From assembly GCA_964342465.1 (NCBI GenBank), contig CAYFFQ010000014.1, positions 1 to 59,252 on the forward strand: a stretch of DNA of 59,252 nucleotides, given 5' to 3'. How positions within the stretch are numbered: position 1 is the stretch's first letter; every line of letters starts with the position of its first letter. The DNA is from MGIIb-Q1 sp964342465. Lineage in GTDB: Archaea; Thermoplasmatota; Poseidoniia; Poseidoniales; Thalassarchaeaceae. This document shows positions 44,447 to 53,183 of the stretch, in pieces. The notes beneath the pieces were generated by a model. That model searched no databases. It worked only from the letters and a program-made list of their open reading frames with translations, and was not told the DNA's origin. Both the position numbers and the translations under genes were made by a program.

Positions 44447-45469
44447 ATGACTGGAATCAGGAGAAGGAGATTACTTCTCCTGCTGATTACGACGATGCTT
44501 GTCGGCATCGGATTGTATATCTCTGATTATGAACCTATTTTCACAGTCATCGTCCTCTTCTGTATCGTCGTTCCGTTCGAAAAGTTGTTTCCGCGACACC
44601 GAGGTCAGAAGATTCTCAGGCCAAGAGTGGCGACAGATGTCGGATATGCGCTGGCCGCACCTGCACTCAATGCATTCGGCCTCATTGTCGCCATCATCAT
44701 CGGCGTACTCAGCCTCGCTTGGATTCCCGGTCTGCTGTTGCGGCCGGTCGTGGCGATGATTCCACCCATTATGGCCCCATTCGTCGCCTTCCTGCTCTTC
44801 GATTTCGTCGTCTATTGGGCACACCGATGGTATCACGAAGTGCCACTGCTGTGGCGCTTCCACGCCATCCATCACTCAACCGAACATCTCGACTGGGCGA
44901 GTGGATTTCGAGCGCATCCCCTCGATGGGTCACTGATAGCGCCGGCCATCGTGTTTCTCCTCGCCGCCGGATTCAGCGGTGAGACGACCGGAGCCATCGC
45001 CGTCATCCAGATAATCTCAGGTCTGTTCCTCCACGCCAATGTGAAGTGGAGGTTGAAGCCACTGCACAAGGTGATTATCACTCCGGAGTTCCATCATTGG
45101 CATCATACCAAGGAGCCGGAGGCTATATGGTCAAACTATTCGGTCTTCCTACCTCTTTGGGACATCATCTTCGGGACCTACTTCATGCCCAGTGACAAAC
45201 GACCGAGTGACTACGGAGTCGATGAATTCATCCCAGAGGGAATCGCCGCACAACTCTTCCATCCACTACGAGGACTGGACAACCCCCTCACCATGGTCAG
45301 GCATCCGTGGAGAACTTTGAAGAAAACCCTCAAAACGCTGAGAAAGGTGCTCGGACAGATGTACAGGTCTGCGACTCGCCCCCGTGGCCACACACCCTTC
45401 ACCCATCCAGCCCAGACCACCGGTTTCACTCCATTCCCTCTGCCAAGGAGTGATTGGGATGATGCTTGA
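44447..45469 (+). CDS. Fatty acid hydroxylase / sterol desaturase superfamily protein
   Basis: 340 residues. A di-iron membrane oxygenase with His clusters: HRWYHEVP, WRFHAIHHSTEHLDW and HHWHHTKEPEAIW, and further His between. Several membrane spans (LLLLLITTMLVGIGLYI, LIVAIIIGVLSLAWIPGL, FVAFLLFDFVVYWA) surround them. The substrate is a lipid of unknown type. The frame is open to 44294; I start at MTGIRRRRLLL because hydrophobic sequence follows and GGGGTG lies before it. The C-terminal tail is basic and Pro-rich. Confidence 0.85.
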   Translation: MTGIRRRRLLLLLITTMLVGIGLYISDYEPIFTVIVLFCIVVPFEKLFPRHRGQKILRPRVATDVGYALAAPALNAFGLIVAIIIGVLSLAWIPGLLLRPVVAMIPPIMAPFVAFLLFDFVVYWAHRWYHEVPLLWRFHAIHHSTEHLDWASGFRAHPLDGSLIAPAIVFLLAAGFSGETTGAIAVIQIISGLFLHANVKWRLKPLHKVIITPEFHHWHHTKEPEAIWSNYSVFLPLWDIIFGTYFMPSDKRPSDYGVDEFIPEGIAAQLFHPLRGLDNPLTMVRHPWRTLKKTLKTLRKVLGQMYRSATRPRGHTPFTHPAQTTGFTPFPLPRSDWDDA

Positions 45470-45483
45470 GGCGCATCAATTCT

Positions 45484-45867
45484 ATGACAGGGTGGCCTAC
45501 TTGGACGGTGCGGGTGGTGGTGTTGGCGAGCAAATCCGATGGAGTGAGCGAACTCCGCCGAGGAGCCTTCGAACTGGCACTGCTCGCCTTTCTCGACCGA
45601 GAGGAGAGTTTCAGTGGGGCCATCATCGATGGGCTGCGCCAAGCGACCGGCGGTGGTCTGAGTGTGACGGAGGGTGCACTCTATCCAGCACTTGTGAGAT
45701 TGGAGAAAAAGGGGCTTCTCACTTCCGAGAATCGACGCGATATAGAGGGGCGAAAACCGAGGAAGTACTACTCTTTGACCGATGCCGGCAGAGAGAGATT
45801 GGCTCTTCTGAAAGAGGCGTGGATTCCTCTCGTCGAAGGAATCGAGATGTTGTTTGGGGGTGAGTAG
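45484..45867 (+). CDS. PadR-family transcriptional regulator
   Basis: 127 residues. The PadR winged helix is clear: LRRGAFELALLAFLDREESFSGAIIDGLRQATGGGLSVTEGALYPALVRLEKKGLLTSE, then KPRKYYSLTDAGRERLALLKEAW. PadR proteins usually repress genes beside them, and the next gene codes for a small membrane protein, a common pairing. The start is uncertain: TTG 45466 overlaps the hydroxylase stop, ATG 45484 is chosen, and a GTG/TTG shortly before LASKSDGV would also leave the domain intact. Confidence 0.88.
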   Translation: MTGWPTWTVRVVVLASKSDGVSELRRGAFELALLAFLDREESFSGAIIDGLRQATGGGLSVTEGALYPALVRLEKKGLLTSENRRDIEGRKPRKYYSLTDAGRERLALLKEAWIPLVEGIEMLFGGE

Positions 45868-46401
45868 TTGAATGAGATGCAAAAATATCTGAAAGAGGTC
45901 AGACGGGGTATGCGGTTCGTTTCCGGTTTCAACAAGACCGCTTTCTGCAACGAGTTAGAGGCGCAGGCGGAATACCGAGGGGCTCTTCCCACCTCCAATC
46001 CACGCAACCTCGGCAGAGCGATGAGGCAGGTCTACGGAATCAGTATGTTGTGGAGATTTGTGCTCATCTTCACCGCATTTCCACTCGGTCTCCTCTCTAT
46101 TCCGATGATTGTCACTTGGATGCCGGCATTTCCGGTCACTCTGTTTCTGCTCCTCGCTCTGATGTGGGTCTTCCTCGCTTCCTACTATGGTGGCAGATGG
46201 TCCGGCCTGTTCACCGGGCTTGCGGCCGCCTTGCCGAGATTGGTATCTCTCGTTCTGTTCACTGTCGGACTCGATGTCATCAACACCTACTTCGACTCAT
46301 ACCAAGTGCCAGAGAGCGATGTGGGGATGGTCTTGGTGACATCCCTTCTGCTTCCCGTTGTCGGTTTTCTCGCCGGCGGGCGAATCAGACGGCCTGAGTG
46401 A
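45868..46401 (+). CDS. Membrane protein of a PadR pair
   Basis: 177 residues. A soluble N-terminus (MNEMQKYLKEVRRGMRF) precedes four hydrophobic segments: WRFVLIFTAFPLGLLSIPMIV, FPVTLFLLLALMWVFLASYYGG, LPRLVSLVLFTVGL and VLVTSLLLPVVGFLAGG. It starts right after the PadR stop; TTG 45868 has GGTGAG close by, ATG 45877 is possible. By analogy with other PadR operons it may be the target of the regulator. Specific function unknown. Confidence 0.7.
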   Translation: MNEMQKYLKEVRRGMRFVSGFNKTAFCNELEAQAEYRGALPTSNPRNLGRAMRQVYGISMLWRFVLIFTAFPLGLLSIPMIVTWMPAFPVTLFLLLALMWVFLASYYGGRWSGLFTGLAAALPRLVSLVLFTVGLDVINTYFDSYQVPESDVGMVLVTSLLLPVVGFLAGGRIRRPE

Positions 46402-46758
46402 AACTCTGACTCTGGGTGGTGAAATGAGAGAGGTGGGCACATCCGCCGCCTCTTTCCGAGAAGAGGCATTTCCAGTCAGAGGCGGCGGCGGCCCGTGTTG
46501 AATGAGGACTGTGGTGACAGACACAATCCAAGCCAATCACCAATCGGGCGGGGAGAACGAATCCCGTCCAAGGAATTGACCATGCGGGGGAGAATACGAC
46601 TGAGTTAATAAACTTGGAGCCGGATTGCGTCAATTGAATGCCGGATTTCGCCCGAAATCATAAGATTCGCGGTGAGTGGGGTCGTCGCGCTAGGTGATAG
46701 GACCTGCTGGTTCAATAACACGATGGGAAAAAGGACTTGTGTCGGTCCGTCCGCTTCA
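46402..46758. other. Convergent spacer without a gene
   Basis: The stretch has a terminator-like hairpin at 46448-46467, an AT-rich GTTAATAAAC at about 46604 that resembles a TATA box, and otherwise unstructured sequence. No ORF or RNA gene is convincing. Confidence 0.5.
46448..46467. terminator. Hairpin terminator candidate between PadR pair and PolD
   Basis: GCCTCTT (46448-46454) pairs with AAGAGGC (46461-46467) across a six-base loop. It is symmetrical, so it could end transcripts from both sides of this convergent junction; there is no long T-run. Confidence 0.5.
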
Positions 46759-49700
46759 TCAGACAAAATCATCAAGAGTGAACACCTTGATTCTGTCATT
46801 TTTGAACAGACTGTCTAGTGAGTCGGCAAGGACATCGAATTTCTGCTTGGTGTAATCCGAAGTCCCATAGGTGTCCATAACATGTCTCGCCACTTTGACA
46901 TACTTGCGTACAGCCCCTTCCGAGACTGTCATGATGAGATTTCCACCGCACTGCATTCCAGATGAAGTACGCGTTATGGCTGCGGCTCCGGGAGGCGCCC
47001 TGTGTTGCTTGATGCACTTTCCGGAGAGGGGGATGCGGCGGTACTTCTCACCACATCTGCCGCATCTCACCCGCTGGCGTGTGAAGGCGAGCAGGTTTCC
47101 CCTCAGGTCGGGGAAGAAATGTGACTCGACAACGGAGGATGCGACCTTTTCCACATTCACCGCCCTCAGTTTGGCGGCGAGGGCAATCTGCGCGTTCATC
47201 TTGTCAACCATCGTCTCAAGAATCTTGTAGGCGGAGTTCTCGGGGCCGGCATCCAGAGAGGAGAGGTCATGGGTGAATCCATATCCTCTAGCAGCACCAA
47301 TCGTACCGAGCCGCCTCTGAACGAAATCCATGTTTTCTGACACATTTCCGGGGTGAGGGGAGGAGAGGGTAGCCTCATAGAAAGAGCGGGGATAGAACCA
47401 GGCGGAGTCCACATTCAACGCCTCCTTGTCCAACTCGGCGGGATTGAGTCTTGTTGTCAGCACCAGTGGGGCATCCATCTGACCGCCTCGATTGGCTGGA
47501 AGTATCTCCCTGGAGAAATTTAGCAACCCGTCGAGAAGCAGCATGATACAATCCTCGTCTCCGTCGCAGTTCCTTCGTTTTGCGGCGTGAAACAGGGTGT
47601 GCGCATAGCCACCGGAAGCCCCTGTAAATCCGATGAGTCTCGATAGTACACCCCCCGATGTATGCGGAGCGAGGGCGATGGTCATCTGTCCTATCAGTCC
47701 ATTCACATCGGAGACATTGTAGTGGGCATCCATGCCGTAGAATCGAACCAGTAGGTCATCGATGTATCTGCAGGTGTTGATGAGATGTTGAATGGCTTTG
47801 GTGCTAGCCACGAAATCCTGAGGAAACAGTTCGAGAATCTGGTCATCCGAGGTCAACGCATCACCCCAGATATCCCTATCGTAACCCAACTCGACAAGAC
47901 GCTGCCAAGAGGTTCCTATCTCACATGGTCTGAAGTGGGTGAGTGGAATGTCCGACATGTCGAAACGGACGGTTCCATCGCGGAAGACGGGGAGGTTGTG
48001 CACGGCTCTGAGTATACCCTTCTCCAACGGTTCTGGGGTCTGTGACTTGGAGGAGAGACCCTTCACTCCCTTGATTTTTGGCAGGCGGTCAATTCCAAGG
48101 TCCTCCATAATTGACTGAAGGATGTTTTTCAACGGCAGGCTCTGTAATTCGCCTTGGCGGCGACTCTTGCTGTCTGTGGCCGTCGGTTTGGTGGAGCCGC
48201 CGCAGGTCGATGTCGCATCGCCCTTTATGAGTCGGTGGTGGCAGGTGGGGAATGGTGAAGGGCGGCCGCATTTCAGGCATTCTCTGCTACCCATCGTCAC
48301 TCTGAGATTTCCCTTTGAGGAGGCCACCGTGAGCAGGCGTTGTGGGCCGCCTTCAGTGCCAACTGGAAAGAGGGCGTTGACGGATGTCTTCATCAGTCTG
48401 TGCGCCGCCTTCTCCGGGCGAGCCATGCGCGCCCCGATACGGACTGGCGCGTTGTGTTCCCATCTGAGGCTGCTGCAGTTTCTGACCACATGGAGTGAGC
48501 CGATTGTCGCCTCCTCATCGACAAGTCGGCGGGCTGCGAGAAGTCTCTCGGCATCATCTGGGCCAGGATCAGGAACCATCGCAGCCGCTTCTGCACCGGC
48601 AGCGTCGGTGGAAGTGATGTCCTCACCTCGTTGGCGAGCCGCAGTCTCCGCCTCTCTCCTCACCACTTCCCTCTCGGCTTCCAACTCGGAAAGGCGGGAC
48701 TCCTCGCGGGATATCACATCGATAGCGTTTCGCAATCTCTCCAATCGCTCGCTGAGATGTTGGTGAATGGCCACTCGCTCCCTCACTTCCCCGTTGTCGA
48801 GTGTGAGACCGAGTCCCTCGATGAGAGCCTCCCACCCATTGGTGAGAACGATATCATCCCCCGAATGATGATGGGGTAGGCCGAGCAACATGACTGCAGT
48901 TTTGATGATGCCGTGATGTAGGTGGTGTTGGTCTTCCGACCTCTCTCCTCCCAACATTTCAGGTGCTTCCAACTCCGGCCCAGCCGGTTGTTCCGCGGGT
49001 GGGGAACCCAATTTCAGCGGCCTCCAGCCACTGACCGCACCCGGTATCACCAACCACTCAGTAGAAGAGTGGTCAAGGTTCCACTTCTCCTCTTCGCATT
49101 CTGATGCAGGAGTGGTGTGTGACTGAAGGATAAATCGATGGAGGGTGGTCATCCACTCCATCGGCAGGTCCAACCAATTCAGATTGAAAGGGGGTGGGAC
49201 AGCCGTGTTGAACTCCTCACAGATGGCTCTTGCGCTTCTCCAGTCAAGGGGGGCAGTCGTCAGAAAATCCGTCCACTCCTTTTGCTCTCTCAAGCCCTTC
49301 AATCCCTGACCATCTCCATTTGAAGGTATTCCATTGGGTAAGTTTTCAACCTCGGTTCCGAGAATTTTCGCAAGGATGTTGATGGACTTCTCGGTGTCGA
49401 GAGCAGCCAGCATGTCCGCCGCCCACCAATCACGATTGTATGCAGAGGGGACGAGATTCTTGTTGTTCTCCAAGAACTCACCATATCCGAGCATGATTTC
49501 GCCGTTGTCCCAGATATAGTCGGCTTCCTGCTTCACTTGCTGCCATCTACTTATCAAGTCTATTCGGCCAAATGTCCCATCACGCATCAATACCGTCGGG
49601 CCCTGAAGTGCATCTGACGGAGTGACGGCACAAGCCTTGCCGGGTCGTTCTATCTTCAGTTGTGTACCGACAGCGATGAACTCCCCCATGGCGCTCATGG

Positions 49701-50754
49701 TCACCGGTGAGAGTGAACCTGCAGCCAGACCCGTAGCCCGCGTACGACCATATCTGAGGCGGAAGCCGCCGGCAGCAAGCGGTTCTCCAAACACAGGTCT
49801 GCCGGCGATTATATCCTGCATGAATCGGTCGTTGGCGGTGAGTTGTTTCTTCTTGAAAGATGATTTTTCAATACCATCTTCCTTCTTTTCATCATCGGCG
49901 AACTCGCTGATGAAGTCCCAGCCTTCGACCTTCAACCCCTCGGTATATTTCTTGATTTTCGGAGCCTTCAGGCAAAGCCCCTCACCGATGACCAACAACA
50001 CACCCCCCCTCACACGGCTGCCATCGACATTCTCGATGTTGCCATATCCCGCACATTCCTCCGATTCCGTTGATTCACCGTTGACCATCACCGGACACGC
50101 TTTGACTATCTTTTCGATATCCTCAGGAGAAGGTCTGTACTGCAGGTTTCCTCGGTAAAGGCCGAACTCTTCCTTGACCCGTTCAATCTCTTCCCTGCGG
50201 GCGATGTATCTCCCCACTCCGAGTTCCTTCCGCACCACATCGGTGATGAGCACGGCCAGTGCCTGAGCCGTTCCACCGGCGGCACGAATCGGGCCACAGA
50301 AATCAACAGACACGAATTGGGAACCGTCGGCGTTGTTGAGTAGACGTACATTGCTGATACCTTCCAGCGGGGCCACCAGAACCGCTTCTGTGATTATCGC
50401 GAGTCCGACTCTGAGACCGGTGTCTATCGCCTTCACCAAGTCACCCGTCCGAGCGTACATTCTCTTGGCGACCTGCTTGGACATTTGAATCGAAGTGGTC
50501 TCCCTGTCCTCTTTCTTCAGCATCTTGCGCAGGTCGTCGGCGAAGGTGAGGCCATCGAGATACTCGGCCAGCAATTTCTCGGTTCTGTCGGCGAGGTCGG
50601 AAGCGCGAGGAATCTCCACCGTATCGATGATGTCCTTTCCGAGATTCCTCGCAGTTTCAGCGAGTTGATACTCCCTTTCACATGACTCATCGAGCATTTC
50701 GTGGTAGCGACGCATCTCTGCTGAGAGCCGTTCTTCATCCCACTCATGCAACAT
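46759..50754 (-). CDS. polC: DNA polymerase D (PolD) large subunit DP2
   Basis: 1331 residues, the catalytic subunit of the euryarchaeal replicative polymerase. The active-site region RRNCDGDEDCIMLLLDGLLNFSREILPANRGGQMDAPLVLTTRLNP is unmistakable. NNADGSQFVSVDFCGPIRAAGGTAQALAVL and IGARMARPEKAAHRLMK are also typical, and zinc-type CGRCGEKYRR and HLPxPF-like CGRPSPFPTCHHRL elements follow. No intein is seen. Between the GLGLTLDNGEVRER and NAPVRIGARM parts lies a coiled-coil-rich insert of about 100 residues (LSERLERLRNAIDVISREES..SELEAEREVVRREAETAARQRGE) that is unusual for DP2. The small subunit gene is not in the window. Confidence 0.97.
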   Translation of the reverse strand: MLHEWDEERLSAEMRRYHEMLDESCEREYQLAETARNLGKDIIDTVEIPRASDLADRTEKLLAEYLDGLTFADDLRKMLKKEDRETTSIQMSKQVAKRMYARTGDLVKAIDTGLRVGLAIITEAVLVAPLEGISNVRLLNNADGSQFVSVDFCGPIRAAGGTAQALAVLITDVVRKELGVGRYIARREEIERVKEEFGLYRGNLQYRPSPEDIEKIVKACPVMVNGESTESEECAGYGNIENVDGSRVRGGVLLVIGEGLCLKAPKIKKYTEGLKVEGWDFISEFADDEKKEDGIEKSSFKKKQLTANDRFMQDIIAGRPVFGEPLAAGGFRLRYGRTRATGLAAGSLSPVTMSAMGEFIAVGTQLKIERPGKACAVTPSDALQGPTVLMRDGTFGRIDLISRWQQVKQEADYIWDNGEIMLGYGEFLENNKNLVPSAYNRDWWAADMLAALDTEKSINILAKILGTEVENLPNGIPSNGDGQGLKGLREQKEWTDFLTTAPLDWRSARAICEEFNTAVPPPFNLNWLDLPMEWMTTLHRFILQSHTTPASECEEEKWNLDHSSTEWLVIPGAVSGWRPLKLGSPPAEQPAGPELEAPEMLGGERSEDQHHLHHGIIKTAVMLLGLPHHHSGDDIVLTNGWEALIEGLGLTLDNGEVRERVAIHQHLSERLERLRNAIDVISREESRLSELEAEREVVRREAETAARQRGEDITSTDAAGAEAAAMVPDPGPDDAERLLAARRLVDEEATIGSLHVVRNCSSLRWEHNAPVRIGARMARPEKAAHRLMKTSVNALFPVGTEGGPQRLLTVASSKGNLRVTMGSRECLKCGRPSPFPTCHHRLIKGDATSTCGGSTKPTATDSKSRRQGELQSLPLKNILQSIMEDLGIDRLPKIKGVKGLSSKSQTPEPLEKGILRAVHNLPVFRDGTVRFDMSDIPLTHFRPCEIGTSWQRLVELGYDRDIWGDALTSDDQILELFPQDFVASTKAIQHLINTCRYIDDLLVRFYGMDAHYNVSDVNGLIGQMTIALAPHTSGGVLSRLIGFTGASGGYAHTLFHAAKRRNCDGDEDCIMLLLDGLLNFSREILPANRGGQMDAPLVLTTRLNPAELDKEALNVDSAWFYPRSFYEATLSSPHPGNVSENMDFVQRRLGTIGAARGYGFTHDLSSLDAGPENSAYKILETMVDKMNAQIALAAKLRAVNVEKVASSVVESHFFPDLRGNLLAFTRQRVRCGRCGEKYRRIPLSGKCIKQHRAPPGAAAITRTSSGMQCGGNLIMTVSEGAVRKYVKVARHVMDTYGTSDYTKQKFDVLADSLDSLFKNDRIKVFTLDDFV

Positions 50755-50899
50755 CTCCCTTCACCCGAGACCCGCCAACAGCGGACTTCGGGAGGCGGGC
50801 GCTCAAAGTCATTCTGCTCATGGGTGAGAATCCCAGAGGGCAAAATCGCCTCGCAATGTTGATGGATTGCGGAAGATGGAGGCAGGTTCGGGAATATAT

Positions 50900-51487
50900 A
50901 TGGAAATGTCAACCGACCTGAAAAATTCGAGAGAGAGATTAGTCGAAAACATCCGAGAACTCGCCTGGCTGCGCGCTGATACCGAGGAGTTCACTCTCGC
51001 CTCAGGCCGAACCAGCCGACATTTCTTCGACATGAAACCGGTGATGATGGACCCCGCCTCCGCCCACTATCTCGGAGTTCTCATCCACGACAAACTGGCT
51101 ACCATCGGTGACATCGATTGTGTGGGTGGCCTTGAACTTGGAGCAGTTCCCCTGACCGGTATCGTCATCGCCAAGGCGGGGCGGGGTAGTACTCTGCGCG
51201 GTTTCATCATCCGTAAAGAACCCAAAGGGAGGGGAGGGAGGAAGACGGGCAATCCTCCAGGGATAGAGGGTGCGACCTTGAACGAAGGTGACCGATGTGT
51301 CATCCTCGAGGATGTGACCACGACAGGAGGGTCGGCTCTTCAGGCGGTGGAGAGGTTGCGAGAGGTTGGTTGTGATGTCGCAGGCTGCATCACCATACTC
51401 GACCGTGAAGAGGGCGGAAGTGAGGCTTTCGCAGCAGCGGGCGTACCTCTACATCCTTTGACGACTCTGAGTGATATTGAAGGGTGA
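50900..51487 (+). CDS. pyrE: Orotate phosphoribosyltransferase
   Basis: 195 residues. The PRPP-binding loop CVILEDVTTTGGSALQAVERL and the FTLASGRTSRHFFDMKPVMMDP substrate region are diagnostic. It makes OMP from orotate and PRPP in pyrimidine synthesis. The GRGSTLRGFIIRKEPKGRGGRKTGN catalytic loop has the usual basic residues. The frame begins at a TTG at 50867; ATG 50900 is chosen and directly follows a GGGAATATAT stretch, with 50876 as an alternative. Divergent from polC across about 145 bp. Confidence 0.93.
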   Translation: MEMSTDLKNSRERLVENIRELAWLRADTEEFTLASGRTSRHFFDMKPVMMDPASAHYLGVLIHDKLATIGDIDCVGGLELGAVPLTGIVIAKAGRGSTLRGFIIRKEPKGRGGRKTGNPPGIEGATLNEGDRCVILEDVTTTGGSALQAVERLREVGCDVAGCITILDREEGGSEAFAAAGVPLHPLTTLSDIEG

Positions 51488-51540
51488 ATACACCCGCTCA
51501 CCTCTCATCTCAGGTGGTAAGAGATTCTGCATCGCCGAGG

Positions 51541-51553
51541 TATATTTTTTTTA
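51541..51553 (+). terminator. T-rich tract after pyrE
   Basis: TATATTTTTTTTA about 55 nt after the pyrE stop is the kind of oligo-T signal at which archaeal RNA polymerase terminates. Confidence 0.6.
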
Positions 51554-51616
51554 TTGATTCATTTTCATGGAGAAACTGAATAATACTCGGATTCGCTCGC
51601 AGGGGGAGGGATGGTG

Positions 51617-52045
51617 ATGGACGAGTCTGCCGAATGTGCCATCATCCGACGCTGGTTCGAAGAGGGGTGGAACGAAAGGAACCCTGACCTCATCGATACC
51701 ATGTTCGCACCCGGATTCACTGCTGAGGGGGGCCCACACGGTACTCTCGACCGCCTCTCTTACAAGCAGTACTTCCTAAGTGTGACCGCAGCATCTCCCG
51801 ATATGCAGTGTGAGATAATCCAATTGTATGACTCGGGTGGATTCGTGGTCTCACACATTCTGTCAGTGGGAACCCTCTCACACACCTTCGCCGGTATGGA
51901 AGCGTCTGGAAAGAAGTTCACAACTGATATCATCGATATCTGGAAGGTGGATGACGGACTTATCTCAGAGAGGATGAACGCCGAATTCGACTCACTTGGA
52001 ATCAAACAGCAAGTCGGCAGCAAGCCGTACTTCAAACCGGAGTGA
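51617..52045 (+). CDS. SnoaL-like / NTF2-fold protein
   Basis: 142 residues. A cone-shaped alpha+beta fold is predicted: IIRRWFEEGWNERNPDLIDTMFAPGFTAEG, then GTLDRLSYKQYFLSVTAASPDMQ and FTTDIIDIWKVDDGLISERM. The pattern fits SnoaL-like polyketide cyclases and other NTF2 proteins acting on small molecules; the substrate is unknown. GGGGGAGG sits seven bases before ATG 51617; ATG 51611 is too close to it. Confidence 0.72.
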   Translation: MDESAECAIIRRWFEEGWNERNPDLIDTMFAPGFTAEGGPHGTLDRLSYKQYFLSVTAASPDMQCEIIQLYDSGGFVVSHILSVGTLSHTFAGMEASGKKFTTDIIDIWKVDDGLISERMNAEFDSLGIKQQVGSKPYFKPE

Positions 52046-52345
52046 GTTCACCCCCTCTACAACCGTGAACCGCGAGGTTGGTGCGGACACACAATGGGGC
52101 CGCAATTGGATTCACGCAAAAGCGAGCGTTTGGCCACCCGCCACAGAACTGGCCAATGAACGGTTCGCCACCCAGCGCTAGCCCGACCTCTCCTAGACCA
52201 AGTGGAGGAGGATATGGAGGGAAGGCACCCCACTACTCAGAACCTGTCGGCAGAAACGGCGGGTAGGGGCAGGATAGGACACGACGGCAACCGCCTAATC
52301 CATTCAACCACCATCCTCAAAGGCTACTCCCACTCCGGCCCACCC
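52046..52345. other. Spacer of about 300 bp before the cyclophilin gene
   Basis: In-frame sequence upstream of the cyclophilin start is open to 52202 but not conserved in character. I see no promoter element, RNA gene or repeat in it. Confidence 0.4.
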
Positions 52346-52852
52346 ATGACAAACGTGCTGATGCAGACGAGTGAAGGAGATGTGACCATCGAGGTATTCA
52401 CCGAGAAGATGCCGGTTACAGCTGGGAACTTCCTCAAACTCGTCGACGAAGGATACTACGACGGGCTCCATTTCCACCGTGTCATCAAGGGGTTCATGAT
52501 ACAGGGCGGTTGTCCGAACTCGCGCGACCCAACCTCCCCGAGGTGCGGAACTGGTGGACCGGGCTACACCATTTCCGATGAGCACCCTGACGATGCACAG
52601 TTCACAAACGATGTGGGTACGCTTTCCATGGCCAACACAGGAAGGCCCAACTCTGGAGGTTCACAGTTCTTCATCAACACAAACCACAACAAGTTCCTCG
52701 ACTGGTGGGACAGAAGTAGCCCTTCAGCCCACCCCGTCTTCGCGAAAGTGGTGGAGGGGATGGACATCATCAAGCGTATCGAGGCAACGGCCACCGGTAT
52801 GCAGGACAGACCACTTACACCGATGCAGATAATCTCAGTCAAGAGAGTTTGA
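52346..52852 (+). CDS. Cyclophilin-type peptidyl-prolyl cis-trans isomerase
   Basis: 168 residues. Cyclophilin motifs: GLHFHRVIKGFMIQGGCPNSRD with catalytic Arg and Phe, LSMANTGRPNSGGSQFFINTN and HPVFAKVVEGMDIIKRIE. No signal sequence, so it acts in the cytoplasm on protein folding, in contrast to the membrane FKBP in this window. The start MTNVLMQTSEGDVTIEVF is the first residue of the domain; 48 upstream in-frame codons look non-coding. Array H begins about 18 bp after its stop. Confidence 0.93.
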   Translation: MTNVLMQTSEGDVTIEVFTEKMPVTAGNFLKLVDEGYYDGLHFHRVIKGFMIQGGCPNSRDPTSPRCGTGGPGYTISDEHPDDAQFTNDVGTLSMANTGRPNSGGSQFFINTNHNKFLDWWDRSSPSAHPVFAKVVEGMDIIKRIEATATGMQDRPLTPMQIISVKRV

Positions 52853-52869
52853 ACAGGCCCCCGAAGGGA

Positions 52870-52991
52870 TGGGCGGCGGTTCCGTTCATGGTTGGTTTCT
52901 CGGTGGTGGATAGCCGGCGGTCCCGTTTATGGTTGGATTCTCCGAGGTGATAGGCGGCGGTTCCGTTCATGGTTGGTTTCCCCGAGGTGAT
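52870..52991. repeat. Tandem array H, 40-41-bp unit, three copies
   Basis: CGGCGGT starts at 52874, 52915 and 52955. Copies vary at several bases (TTCCGTTCATGG or TCCCGTTTATGG). It is the most diverged array and lies just beyond the cyclophilin stop, not over it. Confidence 0.9.
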
Positions 52992-53151
52992 TTGGCCATT
53001 AGCCGCCTGCGAGAGTAAAGGGTGGAGGGTGCTCTTCCATTCTCAGGAATAATCTGAATAGCGGTCTGTTTTGCAGTTAGAATCACCCTTGAGAAGTGGT
53101 TTGATGCTAGTCAAACAGGGTGGTCGGCGTGGAGAGAACCGCCTCTCGTCA

Positions 53152-53162
53152 AATTATTAAGT
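53152..53162 (+). promoter_or_regulatory. TATA-like box of fumC
   Basis: AAATTATTAAG lies 22-32 nt before the ATG. This spacing suggests a very short leader, even though GGGGAG sits six bases before the start. Confidence 0.5.
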
Positions 53163-53183
53163 AATGGGTGGCGGGGAGTAATC

